DNA of 64,000 nt from Agrobacterium leguminum (lineage in GTDB: Bacteria > Pseudomonadota > Alphaproteobacteria > Rhizobiales > Rhizobiaceae), in contig NZ_JADQWB010000002.1 of NCBI RefSeq assembly GCF_015704895.1, positions 310,001 to 374,000 on the forward strand, written 5' to 3'. Position numbers and translations under genes: made by a program. Below the pieces are notes generated by a model. That model was not told where the DNA came from, did no database searches, and was given only the letters and a program-made list of their open reading frames with translations. Below are positions 38,227 to 46,661 of this stretch, piece after piece (positions within the stretch are counted from its first letter, which is position 1; each line of letters starts with the position of its first letter).

Positions 38227-38787
38227 TCAGTCGGTCATGCGCTTTATGGGCCGAGCGGGATTTCCGACCACCGTCACGCCCGGCGGCACATTGCGCGTCA
38301 CCACCGAACCGGCGCCGACAATCGCTCCGTCACCGATGGTGATGCCAGCCAGAAGGATTGCTCCGCCGCCGATCCATACATCACGGCCGATCGTGACAGG
38401 CTTTGCGATTTCAATGCCTTGCGCACGTGGCACCGGGTCCAGGTGGTGTTCCGCACAATAGATCTGCACCGCAGGCCCGAGCATCGCACCATCGCCTATC
38501 GTAATTTTCGCGGAATCGAGAATGGTGCAGCCCGCATTGAGATAGACATTTTTGCCCAGCGTGATGTTGAAACCGTAAGCGCAATGAAACGGCGCTTCGA
38601 TAAATGCCCCTTCACCAACAGAAGCGAACAGAGCCCGTAGCAAGGGGGCCATTGCCCCGCGCTCATCCGGCGGCATCGTATTGTGCTGGTGGACGGCCCC
38701 TCGTGCCCGCCAGCGCAATATATCCAGCTCGGCATCCATGCAGCTGTACCATTCGCCCGCGGCCATTTTTTCCCGCTCGGTGGACAT
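38227..38787 (-). CDS. Maltose/galactoside O-acetyltransferase-like (LbH, NodL/LacA family)
   Basis: Cytoplasmic acetyl-CoA-dependent O-acetyltransferase of 186 residues. An N-terminal helical cap (about 5-60; MAAGEWYSCMDAELD) precedes the left-handed beta helix made of hexapeptide repeats (IGDGAMLGP, IGRDVWIGGGAILLAGITIGDGAIVGAG). The catalytic His is in CAEHHLD near residue 116. GGGAGGGAG lies before ATG 38787. The acceptor (a sugar or sugar-derived molecule) is not predictable. It lies just upstream of the ugpB PHO boxes and just downstream of yraN. Confidence 0.88.
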   Translation of the reverse strand: MSTEREKMAAGEWYSCMDAELDILRWRARGAVHQHNTMPPDERGAMAPLLRALFASVGEGAFIEAPFHCAYGFNITLGKNVYLNAGCTILDSAKITIGDGAMLGPAVQIYCAEHHLDPVPRAQGIEIAKPVTIGRDVWIGGGAILLAGITIGDGAIVGAGSVVTRNVPPGVTVVGNPARPIKRMTD

Positions 38788-38800
38788 TGTCTCCCTCCCC

Positions 38801-39169
38801 TCAAAAGGCGTCGATAAAATGCTGCGGCAGGCGTCGCGGCAGGACCGCGACAATATCGAAACGCAGCGAAAACCGCGCGGCATCCTTGCGACGGGCGAGC
38901 CATAGATCGGCCGCCGCCCGAATGCGTTGCTGCGAATGGAAACCGACGGCATCGACGGCACCTTCGCCGGACGTTCGCGCCTTGACCTCGACGATGGCGA
39001 CGAGGTCCTTCTTGCGGGCGATGAGATCGATTTCCCCCAGCCGGGTACGATAACGAATGGCGAGGATGCGATATCCCTTCAGCAGCAGATAAAGTGCCGC
39101 CCAATATTCCGCGGCATGGCCGCGTCGCTCGGCCTTGCGCCTTTTATTGCTTTGCCCGTCAGCGGCCAT
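38801..39169 (-). CDS. UPF0102 / YraN-family nuclease-fold protein
   Basis: Predicted endonuclease-like protein of 122 residues with the restriction-enzyme-type core [21 protein letters not shown] (Asp and Glu-x-Lys). Such proteins are widespread, usually beside rsmI, and thought to act in DNA processing, but no activity is established. Its first 11 bases overlap the end of rsmI, so the two are translationally linked. Confidence 0.9.
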   Translation of the reverse strand: MAADGQSNKRRKAERRGHAAEYWAALYLLLKGYRILAIRYRTRLGEIDLIARKKDLVAIVEVKARTSGEGAVDAVGFHSQQRIRAAADLWLARRKDAARFSLRFDIVAVLPRRLPQHFIDAF

Positions 39170-40100
39170 CCGTTTCCTTCATATCCAGCAGCCTTTGATA
39201 AAGCTCCTTGCGCGGAAGGCCCGTCAGCTTGGCGGCTTCGCCTGCCGCCTTGGCGGCGGGCATGGTCGCGACGAGATCCTTCAGCAGCTTCTCGACATCC
39301 TCAATATCGGGAATCTCATCATAGGAAGGCGGCTCCACCAGAAGCACGATCTCACCCTTCACCACGCGGTCGCCATCGTAATAATCCGCAAGCTCGCCCA
39401 ACGTGCCGCGCCGGAACTCCTCGAAGGTCTTGGTCAGCTCGCGGCAGACCACAGCGCGGCGATCGCGGCCGAGCACTTCGGCCGCGACCTTGACAGAAGC
39501 GCCGATGCGATGCGGTGATTCAAAGAAGATCAACGTGGCCGGGATTTTCGCGAGTTCGGCAAAACGGTCGCGCTTGCCGCGATCCTTCACCGGCAGGAAG
39601 CCGGCAAACAGGAAAGCGTCGCTCGGCATTCCCGAACCCACAAGGGCGGCGAGCGGCGCGGATGCCCCCGGCACCGGCACGACACGATGCCCGGCCTCGA
39701 GCGCAAGCTGGCCGAGGCGGTAACCGGGATCGGAAACGAGCGGCGTTCCGGCATCCGAGACCAGCGCCACGGATTTTCCCGCCTCAAGCGCCGCGATGAG
39801 CTTCGGCCCCGCTTCGTTTGCATTGTGCTCATGATAAGAGAGCGGGCGGGTGCGGATGCCGTAACGTTCGAGCAGGATGCGGGTGACGCGGGTATCCTCG
39901 CAGGCGAGAACATCGGCCGAGGCCAGCGTTTCCAGCGCGCGGATGGTGATATCGCCAAGATTGCCGATGGGTGTGGCCACGAGATAAAGCGCCGGCTCCA
40001 GCGGCCGCGCCGGAATGGTGGCCGTGCCGATCCTGAAACTCTTTGTCGCATCTCTCAAGTCGCTGTTCGATATTTCTTCCGTCACACGGCTTCCAATCAT
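39159..40100 (-). CDS. rsmI: 16S rRNA (cytidine-1402 2'-O)-methyltransferase
   Basis: SAM-dependent enzyme that methylates the ribose of C1402 in the decoding centre. The 313-residue product has the tetrapyrrole-methylase fold with PIGNLGDIT, the [12 protein letters not shown] motif and the FFESPHRI loop. The first 30 residues precede the conserved core. It overlaps yraN by 11 bp. Its upstream 267 bp separates it from the divergently read dnaN. Confidence 0.95.
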   Translation of the reverse strand: MIGSRVTEEISNSDLRDATKSFRIGTATIPARPLEPALYLVATPIGNLGDITIRALETLASADVLACEDTRVTRILLERYGIRTRPLSYHEHNANEAGPKLIAALEAGKSVALVSDAGTPLVSDPGYRLGQLALEAGHRVVPVPGASAPLAALVGSGMPSDAFLFAGFLPVKDRGKRDRFAELAKIPATLIFFESPHRIGASVKVAAEVLGRDRRAVVCRELTKTFEEFRRGTLGELADYYDGDRVVKGEIVLLVEPPSYDEIPDIEDVEKLLKDLVATMPAAKAAGEAAKLTGLPRKELYQRLLDMKETDGR

Positions 40101-40367
40101 TCTGGCCGATTGCTCGCGGCCGGTCGCTCTGGTTTCCTCTCTTTATGGGCAATAGAAAACCGGCGAACAAGGTCCACGGACGCCCCCAGCCTGTGGATCA
40201 TGCTGTATAGCAGCAAAATGACCCGTGGCAGATGCACTCGGCTCTTGCATTTCCTGCAATAACTCTGCCATTTTGCCCGTCCACATTATCCGGCTTTCTG
40301 GCCGGTGAAGACTCTTCTTGCCGATCCGGCGGTGGCCGGTTCGCAACGGTTGAAAGCGGTAGCGTCC

Positions 40368-41486
40368 ATGCGTATTACTCTTGAGCGGTCGAACCTTCTG
40401 AAATCGCTGAACCACGTCCACCGGGTCGTCGAGCGTCGCAACACGATCCCGATCCTGTCCAACGTCCTGCTGCGCGCCTCCGGCGCCAATCTGGACATGA
40501 AGGCGACCGACCTCGATCTCGAAATCACCGAAGCGACGCCAGCCATGGTGGAGCAGGCAGGCGCCACCACCGTGCCGGCGCATCTGCTTTATGAAATCGT
40601 GCGCAAGCTGCCGGACGGTTCCGAGGTGCTTCTGGCCACCAATCCGGACGGCTCCTCGATGACGGTTGCCTCCGGCCGTTCGAAATTCTCGCTGCAATGC
40701 CTGCCGGAAGGGGACTTCCCCGACCTCACGGCCGGCACCTTCAGCCACACCTTCAAACTGAAGGCGACCGACCTGAAGATGCTGATCGACCGGACGCAAT
40801 TTGCGATCTCGACCGAAGAAACGCGTTATTACCTGAACGGCATCTTCTTCCATACCATCGAAAGCAATGGCGACCTGAAGCTGCGCGCCGTCGCGACCGA
40901 TGGCCACCGTCTGGCGCGCGCCGATGTGGATGCGCCTTCCGGTTCCGAAGGCATGCCGGGCATCATCATTCCGCGCAAGACCGTCGGCGAGTTGCAGAAG
41001 CTGATGGACAACCCTGAGCTGGAAGTCACCGTCGAAGTCTCGGATGCGAAAATCCGCCTGACCATCGGTTCGGTCGTCCTGACCTCGAAGCTGATCGACG
41101 GCACCTTCCCGGATTACCAGCGCGTGATCCCGACCGGCAACGACAAGGAAATGCGCGTCGATTGCCAGACCTTCGCGCAGGCTGTCGACCGCGTCTCGAC
41201 CATTTCTTCCGAGCGCGGCCGCGCCGTGAAGCTCGCGCTCACCAACGGCCAGTTGACGCTGACCGTCAACAACCCGGATTCGGGAAGTGCTACGGAAGAA
41301 GTGGCTGTCGGTTACGACAATGATTCGATGGAAATCGGCTTCAACGCCAAATATCTCCTCGACATCACCTCGCAGCTTTCCGGCGACGACGCGATTTTCC
41401 TGCTGGCCGACGCCGGCTCGCCGACGCTCGTTCGCGACACCGCTGGCGACGATGCGCTTTATGTTCTGATGCCGATGCGCGTTTGA
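40368..41486 (+). CDS. dnaN: DNA polymerase III subunit beta (sliding clamp)
   Basis: Ring-shaped processivity clamp. The 372-residue product starts MRITLERSNLLKSL and ends with the conserved YVLMPMRV. Three clamp domains are seen in the repeated pattern, with the ligand-groove residues in the last domain. ATG 40368 fits the family length; an upstream in-frame start at 40305 does not. It stands alone here, not next to dnaA or recF, and ends in a strong terminator. Confidence 0.97.
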   Translation: MRITLERSNLLKSLNHVHRVVERRNTIPILSNVLLRASGANLDMKATDLDLEITEATPAMVEQAGATTVPAHLLYEIVRKLPDGSEVLLATNPDGSSMTVASGRSKFSLQCLPEGDFPDLTAGTFSHTFKLKATDLKMLIDRTQFAISTEETRYYLNGIFFHTIESNGDLKLRAVATDGHRLARADVDAPSGSEGMPGIIIPRKTVGELQKLMDNPELEVTVEVSDAKIRLTIGSVVLTSKLIDGTFPDYQRVIPTGNDKEMRVDCQTFAQAVDRVSTISSERGRAVKLALTNGQLTLTVNNPDSGSATEEVAVGYDNDSMEIGFNAKYLLDITSQLSGDDAIFLLADAGSPTLVRDTAGDDALYVLMPMRV

Positions 41487-41512
41487 AGCGGGAATTTACC
41501 GCAAATTTCATC

Positions 41513-41547
41513 AAAAAAGCCGGTGGAACGCTTCACCGGCTTTTTTT
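41513..41547 (+). terminator. Terminator after dnaN
   Basis: AAAAAAGCCGGTG and CACCGGCTTTTTT form a 13-bp stem with an eight-base loop and a seven-T tail, 27 bases after the dnaN stop. Confidence 0.92.
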
Positions 41548-41679
41548 GATTCGGCGACGGTGTATTTCAAACCGTAAGCGAATTTTTCCAGTTACGACAT
41601 TTTGCCTTGTTTTTGCGCCAAATGGGATCAACATTGCGTAACAGTTTTTTGACAATGACCAAAAGCATCTGAGGGAACT

Positions 41680-42273
41680 ATGGCACTTAACCTGAAGCAA
41701 CGGCTTGAACAGAAATTTGAAGAAGAAATCCGCTTTTTCAAGGGTATGGTCAGCCAGCCGAAAAAAGTCGGGGCCATTGTGCCGACATCGTCCATCACGG
41801 CGAAAAAAATGGCGAGTGTCATCAATCCCCATTCCGGCCTGCCGGTTCTCGAACTCGGCCCGGGCACCGGCGTCATCACCAAGGCCATTCTGGCGCGCGG
41901 CATCAAGCCGGAGAACCTGACCGCCATCGAATATTCGACCGATTTCTACAATCAGCTGCTCAGGAGCTATCCGGGCGTCAATTTCGTCAATGGCGACGCC
42001 TTCGATCTCGATGCGACGCTTGGCGAACACAAGGGCCAGATGTTCGACAGCGTCGTTTCCGCCGTGCCGATGCTGAATTTCCCCATGGCCGCCCGTATCA
42101 AGCTTCTCGACGAATTGCTGAAGCGCGTGCCCCATGGCCGCCCTGTCGTGCAGATATCCTACGGTCCGATTTCCCCTATCGTCGCGCAGCCGCATCTCTA
42201 CCACATCCGCCATTTCGACTTCATCGTGCGCAATATTCCGCCGGCGCAATTGTGGACCTATACGCGGGCCTGA
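41680..42273 (+). CDS. pmtA: Phospholipid N-methyltransferase PmtA
   Basis: Makes phosphatidylcholine by three SAM-dependent methylations of phosphatidylethanolamine at the inner membrane. The 197-residue product starts with an amphipathic basic helix (about 3-25) that binds anionic lipids in the studied Agrobacterium PmtA. The SAM motif VLELGPGTGVIT follows near residue 56, and the lipid-enzyme motif region is VVSAVPMLNFP. GAGGGAAC precedes the ATG. In A. tumefaciens phosphatidylcholine is needed for virulence, so this gene matters for host interaction. Confidence 0.92.
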   Translation: MALNLKQRLEQKFEEEIRFFKGMVSQPKKVGAIVPTSSITAKKMASVINPHSGLPVLELGPGTGVITKAILARGIKPENLTAIEYSTDFYNQLLRSYPGVNFVNGDAFDLDATLGEHKGQMFDSVVSAVPMLNFPMAARIKLLDELLKRVPHGRPVVQISYGPISPIVAQPHLYHIRHFDFIVRNIPPAQLWTYTRA

Positions 42274-42368
42274 TCTTCGACAGAGTGCCGGAACCCGTCA
42301 TTTCCCGGTCGTGACGAATGGTTAGGGTGTCGATTTGCCCTTTCCATCGCCCTTGAGGACCGATTGCC

Positions 42369-42965
42369 ATGCATGCGCTCTACATCACCCACCCCCAGGT
42401 CAAGATCGATCCGGCTGTTCCCGTTCCCGAATGGGGGCTTTCGGACAGGGGTGCCGAGCGGACGCGCGAGGCAAGCCGCCTGCCCTGGGCACGGTCATTG
42501 CGCCGCATCGTTTCCAGCGCCGAGACCAAGGCGATCGAAACCGCCCGCATCCTGGCTGAAACCTCCGGGGCGGAAATGGATATCGTCGAGGCGATGCATG
42601 AAAACGACCGGTCCGCCACCGGCTTCCTGCCGCCGCCGGAATTCGAAAAGGCGGCGGACTGGTTCTTCGCCCATCCCGAGGAAAGTTTTCACGGCTGGGA
42701 GCGTGCAATCGACGCTCAGACAAGGATCGTCGGGGCGGTCAAAGCGGTTCTTGACCGGCACGACCCGCAGCAGCCGATTGCCTTTGTCGGCCATGGTGGC
42801 GTGGGTACGCTTCTGAAATGCCATATCGAAGGCCGCGGCATCAGTCGCAGCAAGGACCAGCCACCCGGCGGCGGCAATCTCTTTCGCTTCCCCATCGCCG
42901 AGTTTTCACTTGCAGCCGCGTCCCCCACATGCGACTGGACGGCAATGGAAACATGGCAGGGATAA
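42369..42965 (+). CDS. Histidine-phosphatase-superfamily protein with altered RHG motif
   Basis: Phosphoglycerate-mutase-like protein of 198 residues. The family opening LxRHGxT is replaced by YITHPQV, keeping His8 but losing the Arg and Gly. The second motif, usually SPLxRAxQTA, reads [11 protein letters not shown], without Arg. The later His remains in FVGHGGVG. Either the phosphate pocket is rebuilt or the protein is a weak or inactive phosphatase. It is followed five bases later by pyrF, so the two share a message. Confidence 0.78.
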   Translation: MHALYITHPQVKIDPAVPVPEWGLSDRGAERTREASRLPWARSLRRIVSSAETKAIETARILAETSGAEMDIVEAMHENDRSATGFLPPPEFEKAADWFFAHPEESFHGWERAIDAQTRIVGAVKAVLDRHDPQQPIAFVGHGGVGTLLKCHIEGRGISRSKDQPPGGGNLFRFPIAEFSLAAASPTCDWTAMETWQG

Positions 42966-42969
42966 GACA

Positions 42970-43677
42970 ATGACCGCGCGCGAAAAACTCATCGTCGGGC
43001 TGGATGTTCCGACTGTGCAGCAGGCCGAAGACATCGTGTCGAAAATCGGCGACGAGGTTCTGTTCTACAAGATCGGTTATCAGTTGGTCTTTGCCGGCGG
43101 TCTCGAATTTGCGCGCGACCTTGTCCAGAGCGGCAAGAAGGTCTTTCTCGATATGAAACTGCTCGATATCGACAACACCGTCGCCTCCGGTGTCGAAAAC
43201 ATCGCCCGCATGGGCATGTCGATGCTGACGCTGCATGCCTATCCCAAAGCGATGCGCGCTGCCGTCAAGGCCGCCGAAGGCTCCGGTCTCTGCCTGCTGG
43301 GTGTCACCGTGCTGACCTCGATGGACGACGTCGATCTCGCCGAGGCGGGTTATGCCTCTGACGCCCGTTCGCTGGTGCTGCGCCGGGCGGAGCAGGCACG
43401 CGAGGCGGGCATGGGCGGCATCGTCTGTTCGGCGGAAGAAGCGACCGCCGTGCGCGAAATCCTCGGTCCGGACCTTGCCGTCGTCACCCCCGGCATTCGC
43501 CCGGCTGGTGCGGATCTGGGCGATCAGAAGCGGGTGATGACACCCTACGACGCCATCAAGGCCGGGTCGAGCCATCTGGTCGTCGCCCGCCCGATCGTCA
43601 GGGCGGAAGACCCGAAAGCGGCGGCCCGCGCCATTCTTGACGACATGCTGCGCGCCAGCTTTCCGGCCAATCAGTAA
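42970..43677 (+). CDS. pyrF: Orotidine 5'-phosphate decarboxylase
   Basis: Last step of UMP synthesis. The 235-residue TIM-barrel product has the GLDVP start, the catalytic [13 protein letters not shown] (Lys-Asp pair) and the phosphate loop [21 protein letters not shown] 42970 lies four bases after the upstream stop; an in-frame start at 42910 lies inside the upstream gene. A small DUF1330 gene follows after 20 bases. Confidence 0.97.
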   Translation: MTAREKLIVGLDVPTVQQAEDIVSKIGDEVLFYKIGYQLVFAGGLEFARDLVQSGKKVFLDMKLLDIDNTVASGVENIARMGMSMLTLHAYPKAMRAAVKAAEGSGLCLLGVTVLTSMDDVDLAEAGYASDARSLVLRRAEQAREAGMGGIVCSAEEATAVREILGPDLAVVTPGIRPAGADLGDQKRVMTPYDAIKAGSSHLVVARPIVRAEDPKAAARAILDDMLRASFPANQ

Positions 43678-43697
43678 CGACAATCGGAGGAGATGAA

Positions 43698-43985
43698 ATG
43701 GCAAAGGGATATTGGATCGCCCGCGTCGATGTGCGCGATAGTGAGCGTTACAAGGACTATGTCACGACGGCTAAGCCCGCTTTCGAGCGGTTCGGCGCCA
43801 ATTTCCTGGCCCGTGGCGGCGCGCTGACCGAGCTGGAGGGCAAGGCGCGTGCACGCAATGTCGTTATCGAGTTCCCGTCGGTGCAGCACGCCATAGACTG
43901 CTATAATTCTCCCGAATATCAAGCAGCCGCTAAAATCCGCCAGGAAGTTGCGGATGCGGAGATGATGATCGTCGAAGGAATTTGA
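43698..43985 (+). CDS. DUF1330 family protein
   Basis: Small dimeric ferredoxin-like alpha/beta-barrel protein, 95 residues, with the DUF1330 marks AKGYWIARVDVRD, GGALTELEGKARARNVVIEFPS and AIDCYNSPEYQAA. No enzyme activity is established for the family. GGAGGAGATG sits before the ATG. It is probably cotranscribed with pyrF, which may only reflect operon convenience. Confidence 0.9.
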   Translation: MAKGYWIARVDVRDSERYKDYVTTAKPAFERFGANFLARGGALTELEGKARARNVVIEFPSVQHAIDCYNSPEYQAAAKIRQEVADAEMMIVEGI

Positions 43986-44106
43986 CGACCGTCAACCGCA
44001 TTTCCCGAACCGGCTTTTAGCCTCGCGACAACATCTCTTCACGCGCGCGCGGCTTTGGGCTAAGAGACTGAAAAACGCTTTATCGACAACTTCTGAGGAG
44101 CCTCCC

Positions 44107-45087
44107 ATGACCTTGGCCAACCTTCCACCCCTCGTCACCGTTTTTGGCGGTTCGGGTTTTGTCGGGCGGCATGTCGTGCGGATACTTGCGAAGCGCGGTT
44201 ATCGCATCCGCGTCGCCGTGCGCCGCCCGGATCTCGCCGGTTTTCTGCAGCCGCTCGGCAATGTCGGCCAGATTTCCTTCGCCCAGGCGAACCTGCGTTA
44301 TCGCGATTCCATCGTCAAAGCCGTGGAAGACGCCGACCATGTGGTCAATTGCGTCGGCATCCTGACCGAAAGCGGTCGCAACACCTTTGACGCCGTACAG
44401 GAATTCGGCGCGAAAGCCATTGCCGAGGCGGCCCGCAACGCGGGTGCGACGCTGACGCATATCTCCGCCATCGGCGCGGATGCCAATTCGCCGACCGGCT
44501 ATGGCCGCACCAAGGGCCGCGCCGAGGCCGCCATCCATTCCATTCTGCCTGACGCCGTGATCCTGCGCCCGTCGATCATTTTTGGACCGGAAGACGATTT
44601 CTTCAACAAGTTCGCAAAGATGGCCCGCGGCATGCCGTTCCTGCCGCTGATCGGCGGCGGAAAAACCAGGTTCCAGCCGGTCTATGTCGAGGATGTCGCG
44701 GAAGCCGTCGCCCTTGGCGTCGATGGCAAGCTGAAGCCCGGCGCTATCTACGAACTCGGCGGTCAGGATGTCATGACGTTCCGTGACTGTCTCGAGGCGG
44801 TTCTTGCCGCGACCTATCGGGAGCGTCCCTTCGTCAACCTGCCCTTCGGCGTCGCGTCGATGATTGGCAAGATCGCTTCAATGGTGCCGCTGATTACACC
44901 GCCGCTGACACCCGATCAGGTGACCATGCTGAAAAAGGACAATGTCGTTTCCACTGACGCCGAAAAGAACGGCCTGACGCTGGAAGGCATCGGCATCACC
45001 CCCGTTCGCGTCGCGTCGATTCTGCCTTCCTACATGGTGCAATATCGCCCGCACGGCCAGTTCTCCAATGCCGGAAAAGCGGCCTGA
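44107..45087 (+). CDS. Complex I NDUFA9-like NAD(P)-binding protein (atypical SDR)
   Basis: Atypical short-chain dehydrogenase of 326 residues. The Rossmann motif is VTVFGGSGFVGRHVV at the start. HISAIGADANSPTGYGRTKGRAE supplies the Tyr-x3-Lys equivalent, and RPSIIFGPEDDFFNKFA is typical of the NDUFA9 group. In bacteria these are proposed to support respiratory complex I or quinone chemistry, not proven. AGGAG precedes the ATG. A strong terminator follows. Confidence 0.88.
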   Translation: MTLANLPPLVTVFGGSGFVGRHVVRILAKRGYRIRVAVRRPDLAGFLQPLGNVGQISFAQANLRYRDSIVKAVEDADHVVNCVGILTESGRNTFDAVQEFGAKAIAEAARNAGATLTHISAIGADANSPTGYGRTKGRAEAAIHSILPDAVILRPSIIFGPEDDFFNKFAKMARGMPFLPLIGGGKTRFQPVYVEDVAEAVALGVDGKLKPGAIYELGGQDVMTFRDCLEAVLAATYRERPFVNLPFGVASMIGKIASMVPLITPPLTPDQVTMLKKDNVVSTDAEKNGLTLEGIGITPVRVASILPSYMVQYRPHGQFSNAGKAA

Positions 45088-45118
45088 AGCCCATCTTCAG
45101 CCTCATCGATCATAAACG

Positions 45119-45148
45119 AAAGCGGGAGCCATTCCCGCTTTTTGTTTT
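45119..45148 (+). terminator. Terminator after the NDUFA9-like gene
   Basis: AAAGCGGGAG and the complementary CCCGCTTTTTG form a compact hairpin around CCATT, followed by a T-rich run, 32 bases after the stop codon. Confidence 0.85.
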
Positions 45149-45436
45149 TGCGCAATTCAATTGCAACCAAACCGCTATTCGTGCATTTTCCCCTCAACTG
45201 CAGGGGAGGTATTGAATGAACCAGGGCTGTTTTGCAAAGCCGGGTAAAAGTTAACGGCGGTTGGGCCTCCACAGGCAAGCGTGGCACAAGCGCAACTGTG
45301 GAAAAGACTTCGTATTAACCCGGTATTCAACAAGCTGCTTTATTGATATTCGCCACATTCCAAACATATCCCGACCACTCAATTCACACACGGCGGCATG
45401 ATCCGCGCGAACGAACGTCTGAAAGGCAATCATAAA
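45149..45436. other. Intergenic leader region with a possible 12-residue ORF
   Basis: Between the terminator and the small secreted-protein gene. It contains the hairpin CCCCT/AGGGG (45190-45206), whose right arm carries the ribosome-like GGGGAGG, then ATG at 45216 and a 12-codon frame (MNQGCFAKPGKS) ending at 45254. Nothing else is supported here. Expression of the peptide is untested. Confidence 0.3.
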
Positions 45437-45592
45437 ATGGGCAGATCTATCGCACTCTTTTTTGCGTGTGCGGCTTTGGTGGTTCTGGCGGGTTCTTTCA
45501 TGGCGCCGGGAACGGTTGCAGCGGGTAAGAGCGGTTGCGCTCCCGCCTATGGCGTCGACCCCTGTGCAACGGCTTCGATCAGCACCAACTGA
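45437..45592 (+). CDS. Small secreted two-cysteine protein
   Basis: 51 residues: a signal peptide (about 1-25, cleavage near VAAG) and a mature part of about 25 residues, with cysteines in SGCAPAYG and DPCATAS. The gene has AAAGG upstream and is followed by a strong terminator, which supports it being real. I do not recognise a family. Two cysteines in so short a mature peptide suggest one disulfide in the periplasm or outside. An in-frame ATG at 45398 is less likely because it buries the signal peptide. Confidence 0.6.
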   Translation: MGRSIALFFACAALVVLAGSFMAPGTVAAGKSGCAPAYGVDPCATASISTN

Positions 45593-45613
45593 TCGGCCTT
45601 TAAAAGTTTCAAA

Positions 45614-45656
45614 GAAAAAGCGCCGCCGGTTCTCCGGGGGCGCTTTTTCTTTTTCT
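45614..45656. terminator. Terminator between the small secreted gene and uppP
   Basis: GAAAAAGCGCC and GGCGCTTTTTC form an outer stem, with GCCGG/CCGGG inside, followed by a T-rich tail. It serves the small plus-strand gene and possibly the converging uppP. Confidence 0.85.
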
Positions 45657-45695
45657 GTTCGTTCGTCGCGAACGGAGATTATTCCCGCCCCTGGT

Positions 45696-46502
45696 TCAAC
45701 CCAGAACCAGAAGCGCGATCAGTCCCAGCGAACCGATGGCGATGCGCCACCAGGCGAAGGGTGCAAAGCCCCGCCGTGACACGAAATCCAGCAGGGAGCG
45801 AACGACGAAGAGGCCGGAGACGAAAGCGGCGATGAAACCCACGGCGATCAGCGCACCGTCATCGAAGCTCAGCGCATCACGGTTCTTGTAAAGATCGAGC
45901 GTGAAAGCGCCAAGCATGGTCGGCATCGCCAGGAAGAACGAAAATTCAGCGGCGGAGCGCTTGTCCGTTCCCATCAGCAGCGACCCGACGATTGTAGCGC
46001 CGGACCGCGACGTGCCGGGAATCATCGCAAGGCACTGGAAGAGGCCGATCTTGAAGGCGAGCGACGGCGGATAATCCATGATGTCGGTATATTTCGGTTT
46101 CAGCGGCATGCGGTCGACGCCGAGCAGAATGACGCCGCCGATGATCAGCACCACGCAGATAAGCATCGGCGTTTCAAACAGCACGGTCTTGATGAAGTCA
46201 TGCGCCAAAGCGCCGATTATCGCCGCCGGCAGGAAAGCGAGAGCAACGGCCAGCACGAAGCGGCGCGCTTTCGCGCTTGTCGGCAGAGCGAGTGCAATCG
46301 ACACAAGCTTTTGAAAATAAACAAGAAGGATCGCAAGGATCGCACCAAGCTGAATAAGAACGGCAAAGGTGTTGCCGGGTGATTTAAAGCCGAGGAAATG
46401 CCCGGCCAGCAGCACGTGCGCCGTTGAGGAGACGGGAATGAACTCCGTCAGACCCTCGATAATGCCCAGCAGAAGCGCGCTGATGATCGATTGGTCACCC
46501 AT
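45696..46502 (-). CDS. uppP: Undecaprenyl-diphosphate phosphatase
   Basis: Membrane phosphatase (BacA type) recycling the C55 lipid carrier for peptidoglycan and O-antigen. The 268-residue product has about eight transmembrane segments and both active-site loops: [13 protein letters not shown] near residue 17 and [10 protein letters not shown] near residue 163. The ATG at 46502 is divergent from the GST gene. It stands alone on the minus strand. Confidence 0.96.
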   Translation of the reverse strand: MGDQSIISALLLGIIEGLTEFIPVSSTAHVLLAGHFLGFKSPGNTFAVLIQLGAILAILLVYFQKLVSIALALPTSAKARRFVLAVALAFLPAAIIGALAHDFIKTVLFETPMLICVVLIIGGVILLGVDRMPLKPKYTDIMDYPPSLAFKIGLFQCLAMIPGTSRSGATIVGSLLMGTDKRSAAEFSFFLAMPTMLGAFTLDLYKNRDALSFDDGALIAVGFIAAFVSGLFVVRSLLDFVSRRGFAPFAWWRIAIGSLGLIALLVLG

Positions 46503-46661
46503 GAGGTATCCTTCTTTTCAGGGGGAAAGTGGCAATGGAAGGCAATTGCGTTAAACTTGTTTTAAAGTAGCCAAGCTCTTATAGCGTCTTGATGAAGCGA
46601 AACTGAAAAAGTTTTTCGGCAAATGCCGATCATGACAACCAATCGTAAAAATTGAGTACCG

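Noticed and set aside
40200-40260. A sigma-54 (-24/-12) promoter in front of dnaN
   Set aside because: A TGGCAG and a TTGC occur, but the spacing is too long for the strict -24/-12 distance.
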